Positions 33,815 through 43,313 are shown, counted from the first letter of the stretch. The stretch: 64,000 nucleotides of DNA from Pandoraea anhela (GCF_902459655.1 NZ_CABPSB010000014.1:1-64000); one strand, 5' to 3'. Numbers and translations: made by a program. Notes: generated from the letters alone by a model not told the origin.

Positions 33815-34732
33815 ATGGCACTGAGCCGATTGAATGCCCGACAACTCGAGACGTTTCTCGCGATCGCCGATTGCGGCAGCATTGCGCGCGCGGCAGACCG
33901 GGTGTGTCTCACGCCGTCCGCCGTGAGTCAGTTGCTCAGCGAGTTGGAGCGGGAAGTGGGATTTCGTCTCTTCGACCGGACGACGCGGCGGGTGTCGCTC
34001 ACCGTGGCCGGCGGGGATTTTCTCCCGGCGGCCACGGCGGCCATGACGCAACTGCGTGCGGCGGAGCGCTCGGCGAAGCATATCCGGGAGCGCGCGTCGG
34101 GCGTGATCCGCGTGGGGGCGCCGCTCGTGCTTTGCGCGGCCGTCTTGCCCGACGCGATCGCCGCCTACCGCCAGCGTCATCCCAATGTGACGATTCGCCC
34201 GTCCGACGTCGAGGTCGAGAAGCTCGTCGCCTCGGTCGCCGACGGGCAGATCGACATTGGTCTCGGGCCGAATCAGCCGCTTGGCGAGGGCGTGAGCGCA
34301 ACGCCGCTGTTCGACAGCCCCTGGGTGGTGTGGTGTTCGCCTCAGCATGCCCTCGCGCGATATGACGTGGTGCCGTGGGAGGTGTTGCGTGAGACACCGA
34401 TCGTCGCCACCGGGCGCGATCACGAGTACAGCGTCACGCGAATGCTCAGCGACCAGCCCGAAGATCATCGGGTGCTGCCCGTCGAAATCGTCGAGAACGT
34501 CACCACCGCGTTCGGTTTGGCGCGCGCCGGGCTGTGCGTCACGCTGGCGCCCGATTACGTGCAGGGCTTCGCACGTAGTCAGGGGCTTGTCATGCGGCGT
34601 ACCGGAAAGCCGGAAACGATCCGTCAAATCTGCCTCTATCACGCGAGAGCGCGTGCGTTATCGCCGGCGGCAGCAGGATTCCATGCTTTCCTCGTCGAAT
34701 GGGTCGGCGAATGGTATCGGGCATTGGCGTGA
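33815..34732 (+). CDS. LysR-family transcriptional regulator
   Basis: The 305-residue protein has an HTH at about residues 7-65 (LNARQLETFLAIADCGSIAR, TPSAVSQLLSELEREVGFRL) and a standard effector domain (VIRVGAPLVLCAAVLPDAIA). ATG at 33815 places the HTH at the expected distance; no ribosome-binding site is obvious and an in-frame ATG at 33743 cannot be excluded. It follows another LysR gene on the same strand and precedes a class II aldolase gene by 109 bp, which may be its target or co-transcribed partner. Confidence 0.9.
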   Translation: MALSRLNARQLETFLAIADCGSIARAADRVCLTPSAVSQLLSELEREVGFRLFDRTTRRVSLTVAGGDFLPAATAAMTQLRAAERSAKHIRERASGVIRVGAPLVLCAAVLPDAIAAYRQRHPNVTIRPSDVEVEKLVASVADGQIDIGLGPNQPLGEGVSATPLFDSPWVVWCSPQHALARYDVVPWEVLRETPIVATGRDHEYSVTRMLSDQPEDHRVLPVEIVENVTTAFGLARAGLCVTLAPDYVQGFARSQGLVMRRTGKPETIRQICLYHARARALSPAAAGFHAFLVEWVGEWYRALA

Positions 34733-34841
34733 CGGTGGCTCGCCCGCATTCGTAAGCGTTCTTTAGCAATCGATTAGCAGAAGTCGCGATGTGACGGCAG
34801 GGGCCGCGTAGACTCTTTCGGGTAATGAGGAGACACGCAAG

Positions 34842-35624
34842 ATGACAACGATTTCCGGATCCCCCGCATTGAATGCCGTATTCGATTCGTGTGACCAACC
34901 GGCGGAGATGAGCAACGCCGAATGGGCCGCGCGATGCGAACTCGCGGCGTGTTATCGGGTGTTCGATTATCTCGGTTGGACGGAGTTGATCTACAACCAC
35001 ATCACGCTTCGCCTGAGCGACGAAAATCCTCCCGCGTTCCTGATCAACCCATTCGGGTTGCATTACTCGGAAGTGACGCCTCGGAATCTCGTCAAAGTGG
35101 ACGGCGAGGGCAACATTCTCGGCGACAGCGAGTTCCCGATCAATCCGGCCGGATTCACGGTGCACGCGGCGCTGCACAACGGTTTGCCCGGGGCGCATTG
35201 CGTGATGCACACGCATACGACGGCGGGGGTCGCGGTGGCATGTTCCGCCGCAGGGCTGAGAAGCGACAACTTTTACAGTGCCCAATTGCAGGCGCGTGTC
35301 GCTTACCACGATTTCGAAGGCGTCACGGTCAATCCCGAGGAGGGGCCGCGTCTGATTCGCAGCATCGACGGGAAAAAAGCCGTCATCCTCAGAAATCATG
35401 GGCTGCTTTCGTGGGGGGCGAGCATTCCCGAAGCCTTCACTTATCTCTGGACGTTGAATCGCGCGTGCGAAATTCAACTCGCCACGAGCATGATGGGCCC
35501 TTCGCTGAGCATCGCGCCCGAGATTACGGCGAAATGCGCCAAAGACGCGCTTCAATTCGATCCGGCATTCGGCGCGGGGCGCGATGTCTTCGACGCGTTG
35601 GTGCGCGTGGCTCTCAAAGCGTAG
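34842..35624 (+). CDS. Class II aldolase/adducin family protein
   Basis: The 260-residue protein matches zinc-dependent class II aldolases (fuculose-1-phosphate aldolase type). The metal-binding HTHTTAG (about residue 124) and the later HGLL (about 184) provide the family's histidines, and the YNHITLR and FLINPFGLHYSEVTP segments match the N-terminal active-site region. The adducin-like branch includes enzymes of unknown substrate and non-sugar aldol reactions. The start at 34842 follows GAGGAGAC. It lies between a LysR gene and a convergent AraC gene with no other sugar genes. Confidence 0.88.
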   Translation: MTTISGSPALNAVFDSCDQPAEMSNAEWAARCELAACYRVFDYLGWTELIYNHITLRLSDENPPAFLINPFGLHYSEVTPRNLVKVDGEGNILGDSEFPINPAGFTVHAALHNGLPGAHCVMHTHTTAGVAVACSAAGLRSDNFYSAQLQARVAYHDFEGVTVNPEEGPRLIRSIDGKKAVILRNHGLLSWGASIPEAFTYLWTLNRACEIQLATSMMGPSLSIAPEITAKCAKDALQFDPAFGAGRDVFDALVRVALKA

Positions 35625-35647
35625 CGTCAAGACGTCAAGGTGCAGCG

Positions 35648-36580
35648 TTAAGACGCCTCGGGAGCGAACCCGCTGCCATTTCTGAGCGCTTTGGGCGAGC
35701 GCCCCGTGACCCGCTTGAATGCATGGCTGAACGCGCTTTCCGAGGCATAGCCGAGCGATTGCGCGAGCGTCGCCACGGGGGTCTTGCCTTCGCGCAAGGT
35801 TTTCTCCGCCAGCCGCATACGCCATTCGGTGAGGTACGTCAGCGGGGCGACGCCGGCAATTGTCTTGAAGTGGAGCGCGAATGTCGTACGCGACATCGCG
35901 CACGCCGCGGCGAGGTCTTCGAGATGCCAGTCGCGCGCCGGGTCGTTGTGCATCAGACGCAACGCCGGTGCGAGACGGGGATTCGCCAGTGCACGCAGCC
36001 AGCCCGCGGGCATCGGACTCGACGTCTTTAGATGCGCCCGCAAAATCTGGATGAAGAGCATCTGCGCCAACTGCGCGGCAACCAGCGACGCCCCCGGCAG
36101 ATCGTTCGCCCGCTCTTCCACCAACTGTGTCAGCAGCCATCGGAAGTTCGTCGCCTGAGGCGACGCCGCAGGCACGTGAATCCACGGCGGCAGAACATCC
36201 GCTAACAAACGACCGCTCGTCGGATCCAGCAGCACATGGCCGCCGAGTTGCGAGAAGTCCTCGCCGCTCCCCAGCGTGGCGATACCGCTGCGCGCACCGG
36301 TGAACACGCTCATGGCATCGCACGGCGCGATCGTCAGATCGCTCGCGAGGACGAACGCGCGCCTGGCCGATATGAGTCCCACGTCGCCGGTCCGGAAATG
36401 CGTAGGCTCGGGCTCGCCATCGATGACCACCCAGCATTCCCCCTTGAGCACGGCAAAGAACTTGATCTTGTCGGGGGCCGGGAAACGCAGCGCCCACGGC
36501 CCACCCGCATGGAATCCCCCTGTCACCAGCGATTCCGCGTTCGTGAATTTCAGGATGTCGGAGAAGGGATCTGAGCTCAT
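35648..36580 (-). CDS. AraC-family regulator with cupin-type sensor domain
   Basis: The 310-residue protein has an N-terminal cupin-like sensor domain (about residues 20-190, FFAVLKGECWVVIDGEPEPT) and a C-terminal double HTH of the AraC type (about 205-305: DLAAACAMSRTTFALHFKTI, ATLAQSLGYASESAFSHAFK). ATG at 36580 starts MSSDPFSD; an in-frame ATG at 36619 is possible. It is divergent from the extended-SDR reductase gene at 36728, which is its probable target. The stop is close to that of the convergent aldolase gene. Confidence 0.9.
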   Translation of the reverse strand: MSSDPFSDILKFTNAESLVTGGFHAGGPWALRFPAPDKIKFFAVLKGECWVVIDGEPEPTHFRTGDVGLISARRAFVLASDLTIAPCDAMSVFTGARSGIATLGSGEDFSQLGGHVLLDPTSGRLLADVLPPWIHVPAASPQATNFRWLLTQLVEERANDLPGASLVAAQLAQMLFIQILRAHLKTSSPMPAGWLRALANPRLAPALRLMHNDPARDWHLEDLAAACAMSRTTFALHFKTIAGVAPLTYLTEWRMRLAEKTLREGKTPVATLAQSLGYASESAFSHAFKRVTGRSPKALRNGSGFAPEAS

Positions 36581-36727
36581 GTTCGTACGATTGCGCAAGT
36601 AAGTCGAACTATAGAGCATTCTCAGTCCGGGTGCCGGGCCGTAACCTTCTCGCATGTTCAGCGATTGGGGCATCCCATTCTCGCGCCGGGATTCTCCCGA
36701 AATTTCCCGGCGATGCGGAGATTCATG

Positions 36728-37762
36728 ATGAAAAACGAACGGATATTGGTCACCGGCGGCACCGGATTTATCGCGCAACATTGCCTCATCGCGTTGCTTG
36801 CCGACGGCTATCGCGTACGCACCACCGTGCGCTCGCTCTCGCGCGAAGCCGAAGTGCGCGCGCAACTGAAAACGGGCGGTGTCGACGCCGGCGAGCGTCT
36901 GTCGTTCGTCGTCGCCGATCTGGCCGCCGACGATGGGTGGCACGAAGCTGCCGCCGGCTGCACTTACGTGCTGCACGGCGCGTCGCCCACGCCGACCGGC
37001 GAAAAAGCCAGCGAAGACGAGTGGGTCAGGCCCGCGGTCGACGGCAATCTGCGCGTTCTGCGGGCGGCGCGCGCGGCGGGCGTCAAGCGCGTGGTGCTCA
37101 CCTCCGCCTTCGGCGCCATTTGCGCCGGACACAAAAAGCCGAAGCATCGCCCGTTCGACGAAACGGACTGGAGCGATCTCTCGGGCGACGTCTGGCGCTA
37201 TCAAAAGTCCAAAACACTCTCCGAGCGCGCCGCATGGAACTTCATCGCCCGTGAAGGGGGCGATCTCGAATTATCTGCCGTGAATCCGGTCGCCGTTGTC
37301 GGGCCGGCGCTCGGCCAGGATTACTCCCACTCGATTCGCATGATCAAGCACCTGATGGACGGGCAACCCGGCATTCCGAAAGTGCACTGCGGTTTCGTCG
37401 ATGTGCGCGATGTCGCCGATTTGCACTTGCGTGCCATGACGTCGCCGGCCGCGAGAGGCGAACGCTTCCTCGCGACGTCCGGCGACAGCATGTGGATGGC
37501 CGACGTGGCAAAGGTGCTGCGTGAGCGCATGGGCGCGGCGGCCCGTCGAGTACCCACGCGCGTGTTGCCCAACTGGGTCGTGCGTTTGGGCGCGCTGAGG
37601 GATCCGGCCATACGCGGGATCGTGCCTTTGCTCGGTGTGGAGATGAACGCGACGGCCGAGAAGGCGCGCCGGTTGCTTGGCTGGACGCCGCGTCCGCGTG
37701 AAGACGCTATCGTCGCCACGGCCGAAAGCCTGATTCGGCTGGGGCTGCTAAAGGGCGCATGA
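36728..37762 (+). CDS. NAD(P)-dependent extended short-chain reductase (DFR-like)
   Basis: The 344-residue protein begins with a nucleotide-binding TGGTGFIAQHCLIALL glycine motif and belongs to the extended SDR family close to dihydroflavonol reductases and aldehyde/ketone reductases such as Gre2. A conserved Tyr-X3-Lys is present in VWRYQKSKTLSE, with the NPVAVVGPALGQDYSHS segment after it. It probably reduces an aldehyde or ketone with NADPH. CGGAG lies just upstream; ATG at 36725 is equally possible. It is divergent from an AraC gene that may sense the carbonyl compound. Confidence 0.88.
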   Translation: MKNERILVTGGTGFIAQHCLIALLADGYRVRTTVRSLSREAEVRAQLKTGGVDAGERLSFVVADLAADDGWHEAAAGCTYVLHGASPTPTGEKASEDEWVRPAVDGNLRVLRAARAAGVKRVVLTSAFGAICAGHKKPKHRPFDETDWSDLSGDVWRYQKSKTLSERAAWNFIAREGGDLELSAVNPVAVVGPALGQDYSHSIRMIKHLMDGQPGIPKVHCGFVDVRDVADLHLRAMTSPAARGERFLATSGDSMWMADVAKVLRERMGAAARRVPTRVLPNWVVRLGALRDPAIRGIVPLLGVEMNATAEKARRLLGWTPRPREDAIVATAESLIRLGLLKGA

Positions 37763-37820
37763 GGGGGAGGAGGTGGGTGAGGTGGGTGAGGTGGATGAGG
37801 TGCGGGAGGTGGATGAGGTG
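37763..37820. repeat. 10-bp tandem repeat after the reductase stop
   Basis: About five degenerate copies of GGTGGGTGAG / GGTGGATGAG begin at the stop codon of the SDR reductase gene. The array is G-rich with no C except one, and resembles the arrays at 14753 and 10054 in length of unit and placement. Confidence 0.8.
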
Positions 37821-38001
37821 CATTAAGCGTGAAGGATGGGGCGCTGGGGCCATCCGGCACGTATGGCCGTCGATTTATCTATCGGGTAGATCGATGGCAT
37901 CAAAAAACAGAACTTAAAAAATCAATCGGCAATCGTCAAACTAGGCTCATGTTCGGTTGAGTCAATGCAACCGAGTTGTATCAAAACTGTGAGCCGACAT
38001 C

Positions 38002-38634
38002 ATGAAAAACATGTTCCCCCCACCCAAGTCCGGAACCGACCGCCGCGATTTCATGCGCACGCTGTCCGTGCTGGGACTGATGGGCTTGAGCGCCGCATTT
38101 CCCGAGCTTGCCGCCCGTGCGGCGACTGTGGAGCCTGACAGTTTCCTGCTCCAACCCAATGGGTGGGTTCCGAATAATCCGCAATTGCCGGTGCTGCACT
38201 ATCGTCAGGTGATGACGCCCGACGAGGCGCGATCGTCGGCGGATCGATTCGAGCGTCTGGTCGGGGAGCACGGCTGGCCCGCGCAATGGCGCGCGGGCAT
38301 TTACGATTATCACCACTATCACTCCACCGCGCACGAAGTGCTGTTTTTCGTGCGCGGCGACGTCGAACTCGTTCTTGGCGGCCCCGGCGGTCGTCATGTG
38401 TCGCCGTTGGCCGGCGATGTCGTGGTGCTGCCGACCGGCACGGGGCACATGCGTGTCTCGGCGAGTGACGACCTGCTCGTCGTCGGCGCCTATCCGCGCG
38501 GACAGCAGTGGGATGTCTGTACAACCGCGCCCACGGCCGAGATGACCCAACGTATGCGATCGTTGCCATTCCCCGAGATCGATCCCGTCACGGGGACCGG
38601 GGGGCCGCTGCCCCGTCTTTGGAAGCGCGTCTGA
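38002..38634 (+). CDS. YjlB-like cupin protein with twin-arginine-type signal
   Basis: The 210-residue protein has a cupin domain at about residues 85-175 with the metal-site DYHHYHSTAHEVLFFVRG and the second-half DVVVLPTGTGHMRVSASDD. The order of motifs matches the YjlB-like cupins, whose activity is not established. The N-terminus reads TDRRDFMRTLSVLG followed by a hydrophobic stretch ending in ARA, a twin-arginine-like export signal, which implies a folded metal-bearing protein in the periplasm. ATG at 38002 is used. It is followed by an aldo/keto reductase gene 99 bp downstream. Confidence 0.82.
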   Translation: MKNMFPPPKSGTDRRDFMRTLSVLGLMGLSAAFPELAARAATVEPDSFLLQPNGWVPNNPQLPVLHYRQVMTPDEARSSADRFERLVGEHGWPAQWRAGIYDYHHYHSTAHEVLFFVRGDVELVLGGPGGRHVSPLAGDVVVLPTGTGHMRVSASDDLLVVGAYPRGQQWDVCTTAPTAEMTQRMRSLPFPEIDPVTGTGGPLPRLWKRV

Positions 38635-38733
38635 CGCAGACCGCGCCTCCTTCCTGTATCGTCCTCGCATGCGACATGCACCGCGTCGCGAGCGAGGCGT
38701 TTGGGCTTCCGAAATGCTTTCAAGGAGAATTCC

Positions 38734-39777
38734 ATGCTGTATCAACCCGATGGCACACGTTACGACGGCCGCATGCCCTATCGCCGCGTCGGCCGCAGCG
38801 GCATCAAGTTGCCCGCAATCTCGCTGGGCTTATGGCAAAACTTCGGTGGCGTCGACGTCTATGAAACGGGCCGTGCGATGCTGCGTCGCGCCTTCGATCG
38901 TGGCGTGACGCACTTCGATCTCGCCAACAACTACGGCCCGCCCGCAGGGTCGGCGGAAGAGAATTTCGGCCGCTGGATGGCGCAGGACTTCAGGCCGTTT
39001 CGCGACGAACTGATCGTCTCGACCAAAGCCGGCTGGCAGATGTGGCCCGGCCCCTACGGCGGCCCGAACGGTTCGCGCAAGTACCTGATCGCCAGTTGCG
39101 AGCAGAGCCTGAAGCGCATGGGACTCGATTACGTCGACATCTTCTATTCGCACCGCGTGGACCCGGATACCCCGCTCGAAGAGACGATGGGCGCGCTCGT
39201 GCAACTGCATCGTCAGGGCAAGGCGCTGTATGTGGGAATTTCGTCGTATTCGCCCGAACTCACGCGCAAGGCCGCCAAGATCCTCGCCGAGGAGCGCGTG
39301 CCGCTGTTCATTCATCAGCCGAATTACTCGATGCTGAATCGCCGTATCGAGAAGGGGCTGCTCAGCACGCTGGAAGATCTCGGCACGGGATGCATCGCGT
39401 TCTCGCCGCTGGCGCAGGGATTGCTGACGTCCAAGTACCTCTCGAATGCCGGTGCCGAGGGCAGCCGTGTCACACGCGGCACGTCGTTTCGTCAGAGCAT
39501 GCTCAGCGACGACAATCTGGCGCGCATTCGCGCGCTCGACGAGATCGCCAAGCGCCGGGGACAGTCGCTGGCCCAGATGGCGATTGCATGGGCGCTTCGC
39601 GACGCGCGTGTCACGTCGGCGCTGATCGGCGCGCGGACCGTGGCGCAACTCGACGATTCGCTCGATGCCGTCAAGCGCCTGGACTTCACCGCCGACGAAC
39701 TCGCGCAGATCGATCGCTACGCGCAGGATGGCGATGTCGATCTCTGGAAGGTCTCGTCGCAAATCGAGGAAAGCTGA
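38734..39777 (+). CDS. Aldo/keto reductase, YghZ/Gpr-like
   Basis: The 347-residue NADPH-dependent reductase has the AKR tetrad: Asp and Tyr in THFDLANNYGPPAGSAE, Lys in STKAGWQMWPG, and His in FYSHRVDPDTPLEE. Sequence around these sites is close to E. coli YghZ, which reduces L-glyceraldehyde 3-phosphate and methylglyoxal and also affects potassium-channel-like folds. The (beta/alpha)8 barrel length fits. AAGGAG sits at a good distance from the ATG at 38734. It probably detoxifies reactive aldehydes. A LysR gene follows on the same strand. Confidence 0.92.
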   Translation: MLYQPDGTRYDGRMPYRRVGRSGIKLPAISLGLWQNFGGVDVYETGRAMLRRAFDRGVTHFDLANNYGPPAGSAEENFGRWMAQDFRPFRDELIVSTKAGWQMWPGPYGGPNGSRKYLIASCEQSLKRMGLDYVDIFYSHRVDPDTPLEETMGALVQLHRQGKALYVGISSYSPELTRKAAKILAEERVPLFIHQPNYSMLNRRIEKGLLSTLEDLGTGCIAFSPLAQGLLTSKYLSNAGAEGSRVTRGTSFRQSMLSDDNLARIRALDEIAKRRGQSLAQMAIAWALRDARVTSALIGARTVAQLDDSLDAVKRLDFTADELAQIDRYAQDGDVDLWKVSSQIEES

Positions 39778-39980
39778 GCCCTGGAGGTGACGATCCCGGT
39801 GAGGCCTGTCGGCGAGTCGCAGGCCTGCTGCGGTTGACGGGCAATGCCGGGAGACGGTGCGGATTTGGTGTCGTCCGCGACGTTGGCGAAAACGCAACCA
39901 TGCGGCGGGTTGATTTATCTGACAAGTTTCGCTGACTCAATATATTCATTTACCAAAGCGATGGATCGCGGGAGCCGCAC

Positions 39981-40895
39981 ATGGAGTTGAGACAGTTGCG
40001 CCACTTCATTGCCGTGGCGGAAGAGGGCAATTTCACGCGCGCGGCCGAGCGTTGCCATATCGTGCAATCGGCGCTCTCGACGTCCATCCGCTCGCTGGAG
40101 GACGAACTCGGCGCGAAGCTTTTCGTGCGCACGACCCGTCATGTAAGTCTGTCCGCTGCCGGGCAGGCGTTTCTCGATCAGGTCAGGCGCGCGCTGGACG
40201 TGCTGGACCGCGCGTCGGGCGACGTCGCCGATATCCATGCGATTCGCAAAGGCCGCTTATCCCTCGGCACGGTGCAGAGTCTGCCGCCGTTTCTCGACTT
40301 GTCGAGCATGATGTCGCGCTTCTACGAGCGCTATCCGCAAATCGAAATCCGGTTGGTGCAGGGCGGCGCTTACGATCTCAACGACAAAGTCGCGGCGCGC
40401 GAAATCGATCTGGCGATTCTGCCTATCGAGGAGCGCAGCGAGAAACTCACGTCGCACATCGTGGCGTGCGACGACATGGTGCTCGCGTGTGGGCACCGGC
40501 ATTCGCTGGCCCGCAAACGACACGTGCAACTCGCGCATCTGGCGGACGAGCCGTTCGTGGACTTCGCGCCGGGGCATGGCACACGGCGTCTGGTAGATCG
40601 CGGGTTTGCGGAGGCGGACGTGAGGCGTCGCGTGGCGTTCGAGATCGGCGATCTCGATACGTTGATGAATCTGGTGGAGCAGGGGCTGGGGGTCGCGCTG
40701 CTGCCGGCCGATCTCGTGGCGCGCCGCCCGGAGCGGCTGGTGCAGGTGCCCTTGAGAGGAAAGACGCTCTGCTGGGAACTGGTGGTCACTCACTTGCCGG
40801 CATCGTCGGAAGACGCCACGCCACCGCTGGACCCCGCGCCGCTGGCGTTTCTCGAGATGCTGCTTCGGGAGACGGTTGCGGCGCGCGAGGCGTGA
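39981..40895 (+). CDS. LysR-family transcriptional regulator
   Basis: The 304-residue LysR protein has an HTH at about residues 2-60 (LRQLRHFIAVAEEGNFTRAA, IVQSALSTSIRSLEDELGAK) and an effector domain beginning RLSLGTVQSLPPF near residue 92. ATG at 39981 is used. The 200 bp before it are AT-rich near 39925-39960 (for example CTCAATATATTCATTTACC) and probably hold its promoter. Neighbours on the same strand are an aldo/keto reductase and a chitosanase; neither is a clear target. Confidence 0.92.
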   Translation: MELRQLRHFIAVAEEGNFTRAAERCHIVQSALSTSIRSLEDELGAKLFVRTTRHVSLSAAGQAFLDQVRRALDVLDRASGDVADIHAIRKGRLSLGTVQSLPPFLDLSSMMSRFYERYPQIEIRLVQGGAYDLNDKVAAREIDLAILPIEERSEKLTSHIVACDDMVLACGHRHSLARKRHVQLAHLADEPFVDFAPGHGTRRLVDRGFAEADVRRRVAFEIGDLDTLMNLVEQGLGVALLPADLVARRPERLVQVPLRGKTLCWELVVTHLPASSEDATPPLDPAPLAFLEMLLRETVAAREA

Positions 40896-41264
40896 GGTCT
40901 TCCCGCCGAGCATGCCGCACGACGGTGGCACGAGCGCTACAGGCGCGTTGCACGACGCAAGTTTTTCCTCACCTCAACGGGCTGGTGATTTCGTTTGGCT
41001 AAACGACACCGCTCTCACATCGCCTAACCCCTTCACCCGCGCGGCATCCGCCGATTGTGACGGGGCGATAAGCGCGTAAGTCACGCGCCACATCCTCAAC
41101 TTGCTCAATTCCCGAGATTGCGCGAATTCGTAGGGTTCGATCAGAATTTTCTGCGCCGAATCCTTCGACGCGATTTGATAAGGAATGCTTACAAATCATT
41201 TCGAGAGATTGCCGGCACATCGACATTGAATCGAATCGAACTTTGTGAGTCAGGAGGGAAGCCG
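40896..41264. other. Intergenic region upstream of the chitosanase gene
   Basis: The 369-bp spacer holds no gene I can support. Its right half (about 41135-41230) is AT-rich and likely carries the chitosanase promoter; CAGGAGGGA at 41251-41259 is a strong ribosome-binding site for the ATG at 41265. I see no clear catabolite operator. Confidence 0.4.
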
Positions 41265-42089
41265 ATGAAGAAGTTGACCGTAATGTGCCTCGCTGCAATC
41301 GCGTTGGCGGGTGGGGCGGCAAGTGGCGCGGCGCATGCTGGCGCAGTGCAAACCGAGGCAGGTACGGCGGTGCAGGCTGCCGCCGACCGTCAGACGCAGG
41401 TCGAAGATTCGCTGGTCAGCATCTTCGAGAATCTTACGCTCAAGATTCGCTACGACTACATTCAGAACCTGAACGACGGTCGAGGATATACGGCCGGTCG
41501 TGCGGGCTTTACGTCGGGGACGGACGATCTGCTGCAAGTGGTGCAGGAGTACACCGCGCGCAAGCCCGGCAATGCGCTCGCACCGTATCTGCCTGCATTG
41601 CGCGCCGTGAACGGCACCGATTCGACGGCCGGTCTCGGGGGCTTCCCCGAGGCGTGGCGCGCGGCGGCGACCGACCCGGAAATGATCGCGGCGCAGGATG
41701 CCGTGAACGACCAGTTGTATCGCGTGCCGTCGCGCAAGCTGGCGAACAGGCTGGGTCTCGTGCTGCCGCTGTCGCGCGCCGCATTGTACGAAGCGGGCAT
41801 TCAGCACGGCTATGGCGACGACCCGGACTCGGTCGGGCAGATTGCCGCGCGCGCGACGGCGCAAGTGGGCAGCACGCCTGCGAGCGGCGCCGACGAAAAG
41901 ACGTGGTTGCTGACGTTCCTTCAGATGCGTCGCGCCGACTTGCTCGCGCCCGCCAACACGAGCTCGGCCGAGGAGTGGCGCAAATCGGTCGGCCGTGCCG
42001 ATGCGATGATCGCGCTCTTCCACACGGCGAACTTCGATCTGACCCACCCCATTACCGTGACGGTCTTCGGAAAAACGTTCCAGTTCTGA
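41265..42089 (+). CDS. csn: Secreted GH46 chitosanase
   Basis: The 274-residue protein begins with a Sec-type signal (MKKLTVMCLAAIALAGG... to about AHA at residue 25). The mature part matches glycoside hydrolase family 46, which cleaves beta-1,4 links between glucosamine units with inversion. The catalytic pair is visible: E55 in VSIFEN (acid) and D71 in LNDGRGYT (base), at the 16-residue spacing seen in Bacillus-type enzymes. GFTSGTDDLLQVVQEY and LPALRAV follow as expected. The strong CAGGAGGGA supports the ATG at 41265. An RpiR-type regulator gene follows downstream. Confidence 0.92.
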   Translation: MKKLTVMCLAAIALAGGAASGAAHAGAVQTEAGTAVQAAADRQTQVEDSLVSIFENLTLKIRYDYIQNLNDGRGYTAGRAGFTSGTDDLLQVVQEYTARKPGNALAPYLPALRAVNGTDSTAGLGGFPEAWRAAATDPEMIAAQDAVNDQLYRVPSRKLANRLGLVLPLSRAALYEAGIQHGYGDDPDSVGQIAARATAQVGSTPASGADEKTWLLTFLQMRRADLLAPANTSSAEEWRKSVGRADAMIALFHTANFDLTHPITVTVFGKTFQF

Positions 42090-42431
42090 GCCGTTTCGAT
42101 GGGGGGCGCGCGGTCGGCGACGCGCATTCGTCGCCGATCGCGCTCGCTGTGCTTTCGGTGAATGCGGCGCATTCTGCGCATTCGGCCACGGTTTCGTTGC
42201 GTTAGTACGAGCGCTAGCACGAGCGGGCCTCGACGATCGATCTCCCGCGCAACGCCGGGCATCGCCGCATTGCGTCGAACGTTCGGTGCTAGGGGAAAAG
42301 CGTACGCAATGATGCTGAAGATAGCGATAAAATCAGAAATTCCTTCTGTGCTTCGGCCGGAAGGCAGCGCGCAGGGGTGACGCAAGGATCTCACCTCGTC
42401 CACACTTTGTTTCCCACGCCGAGTCATAACG
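42090..42431. promoter_or_regulatory. Intergenic region with an imperfect palindrome upstream of the RpiR gene
   Basis: This 342-bp spacer contains CAGAAATTCCTTCTG at 42334-42348, an interrupted palindrome (CAGAA-N5-TTCTG) about 85 bp before the RpiR start. Alternating GAATGC/GCATTC elements occur near 42160-42180. No gene is supported here. Confidence 0.4.
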
Positions 42432-43313
42432 ATGACCAAAGACGAACTGGAAAAGGCTATCTCGACGCGTTTCCAGGAGATGCCGCCAAAGCTTCGTCAG
42501 GCCGCCCGGTATGTGCTGGATTCTCCGAAAGATGTCGCGCTGCAATCCATGCGGACGGTGGCGGCACGCGCACAGTTGCAGCCGGCATCGATGCTGCGAC
42601 TGGCCCGCGAGTTGGGGTTCGCGAGTTACGAGGATTTTCGCGCCGTCTACGTCGAATGGCTCTCGGCAGGGCCGTCCGGCCCCTCGGGACTGCTCGAACG
42701 CGCCGAGCAGGTGCGCGAGCACTCGCGTGCTTCGGGCGACGAGCAACTGCTGGCCGAGTCGCTCGCGAACGAGTACGGCAATCTGGAAGCCACGCTGAGC
42801 GCGCGCAACGGGAAGCGCTTCGTCGAGGCGGTCGAGCGGCTGCGTGCAGCGAACCGTATCTACCTGTTGGGGCTGCGCAGCCTTTACCCGCCGGCGTTCT
42901 ACCTTCATTACGTGCTCTCGACGTTTCAGGACAACGTCACGCTGATCTCCGGCGAGGGCGGCGCGCTCATCGACGATATGCGCCGCATCGGCAAGGCCGA
43001 CGTGCTGCTGTGCTTCACGGCGCGTCCCTACACGGTCGCGAGCTTGGAGACGACGAAGTTCGCCCGGGAGCGGGGCGCGACGGTCATCGCAGTCAGCGAC
43101 AGCGCGCTGTCGCCCGTGGCGGCGCAGGCGCACACATGCATCATGGCGCCGAACACGAGTCTGTCGCTGTTTCCGTCGATCCTGCCCGCGCTGGCCGTCG
43201 CGCAGACGCTCGCACAGTTGCTCATCGCTCACGGCGGCGAGGACACGCTCGCGGAGGTGGCGAACAGCGCCGCGCAGTTGCACAAGTTCAACATTTATAC
43301 CGCCGACGACTGA
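42432..43313 (+). CDS. MurR/RpiR-family transcriptional regulator
   Basis: The 293-residue protein has an N-terminal RpiR HTH (about residues 1-80: LRQAARYVLDSPKDVALQSM, AARAQLQPASMLRLARELGF) and a C-terminal SIS domain (about 115-255) of the type that binds phosphosugars (RIYLLGLRSL, LLCFTARPYTVASLETTKFA). RpiR regulators commonly control use of amino sugars or sugar phosphates. Its closeness to a secreted chitosanase makes glucosamine-phosphate sensing attractive, but no uptake or kinase genes are adjacent. A bidirectional terminator follows. Confidence 0.9.
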   Translation: MTKDELEKAISTRFQEMPPKLRQAARYVLDSPKDVALQSMRTVAARAQLQPASMLRLARELGFASYEDFRAVYVEWLSAGPSGPSGLLERAEQVREHSRASGDEQLLAESLANEYGNLEATLSARNGKRFVEAVERLRAANRIYLLGLRSLYPPAFYLHYVLSTFQDNVTLISGEGGALIDDMRRIGKADVLLCFTARPYTVASLETTKFARERGATVIAVSDSALSPVAAQAHTCIMAPNTSLSLFPSILPALAVAQTLAQLLIAHGGEDTLAEVANSAAQLHKFNIYTADD

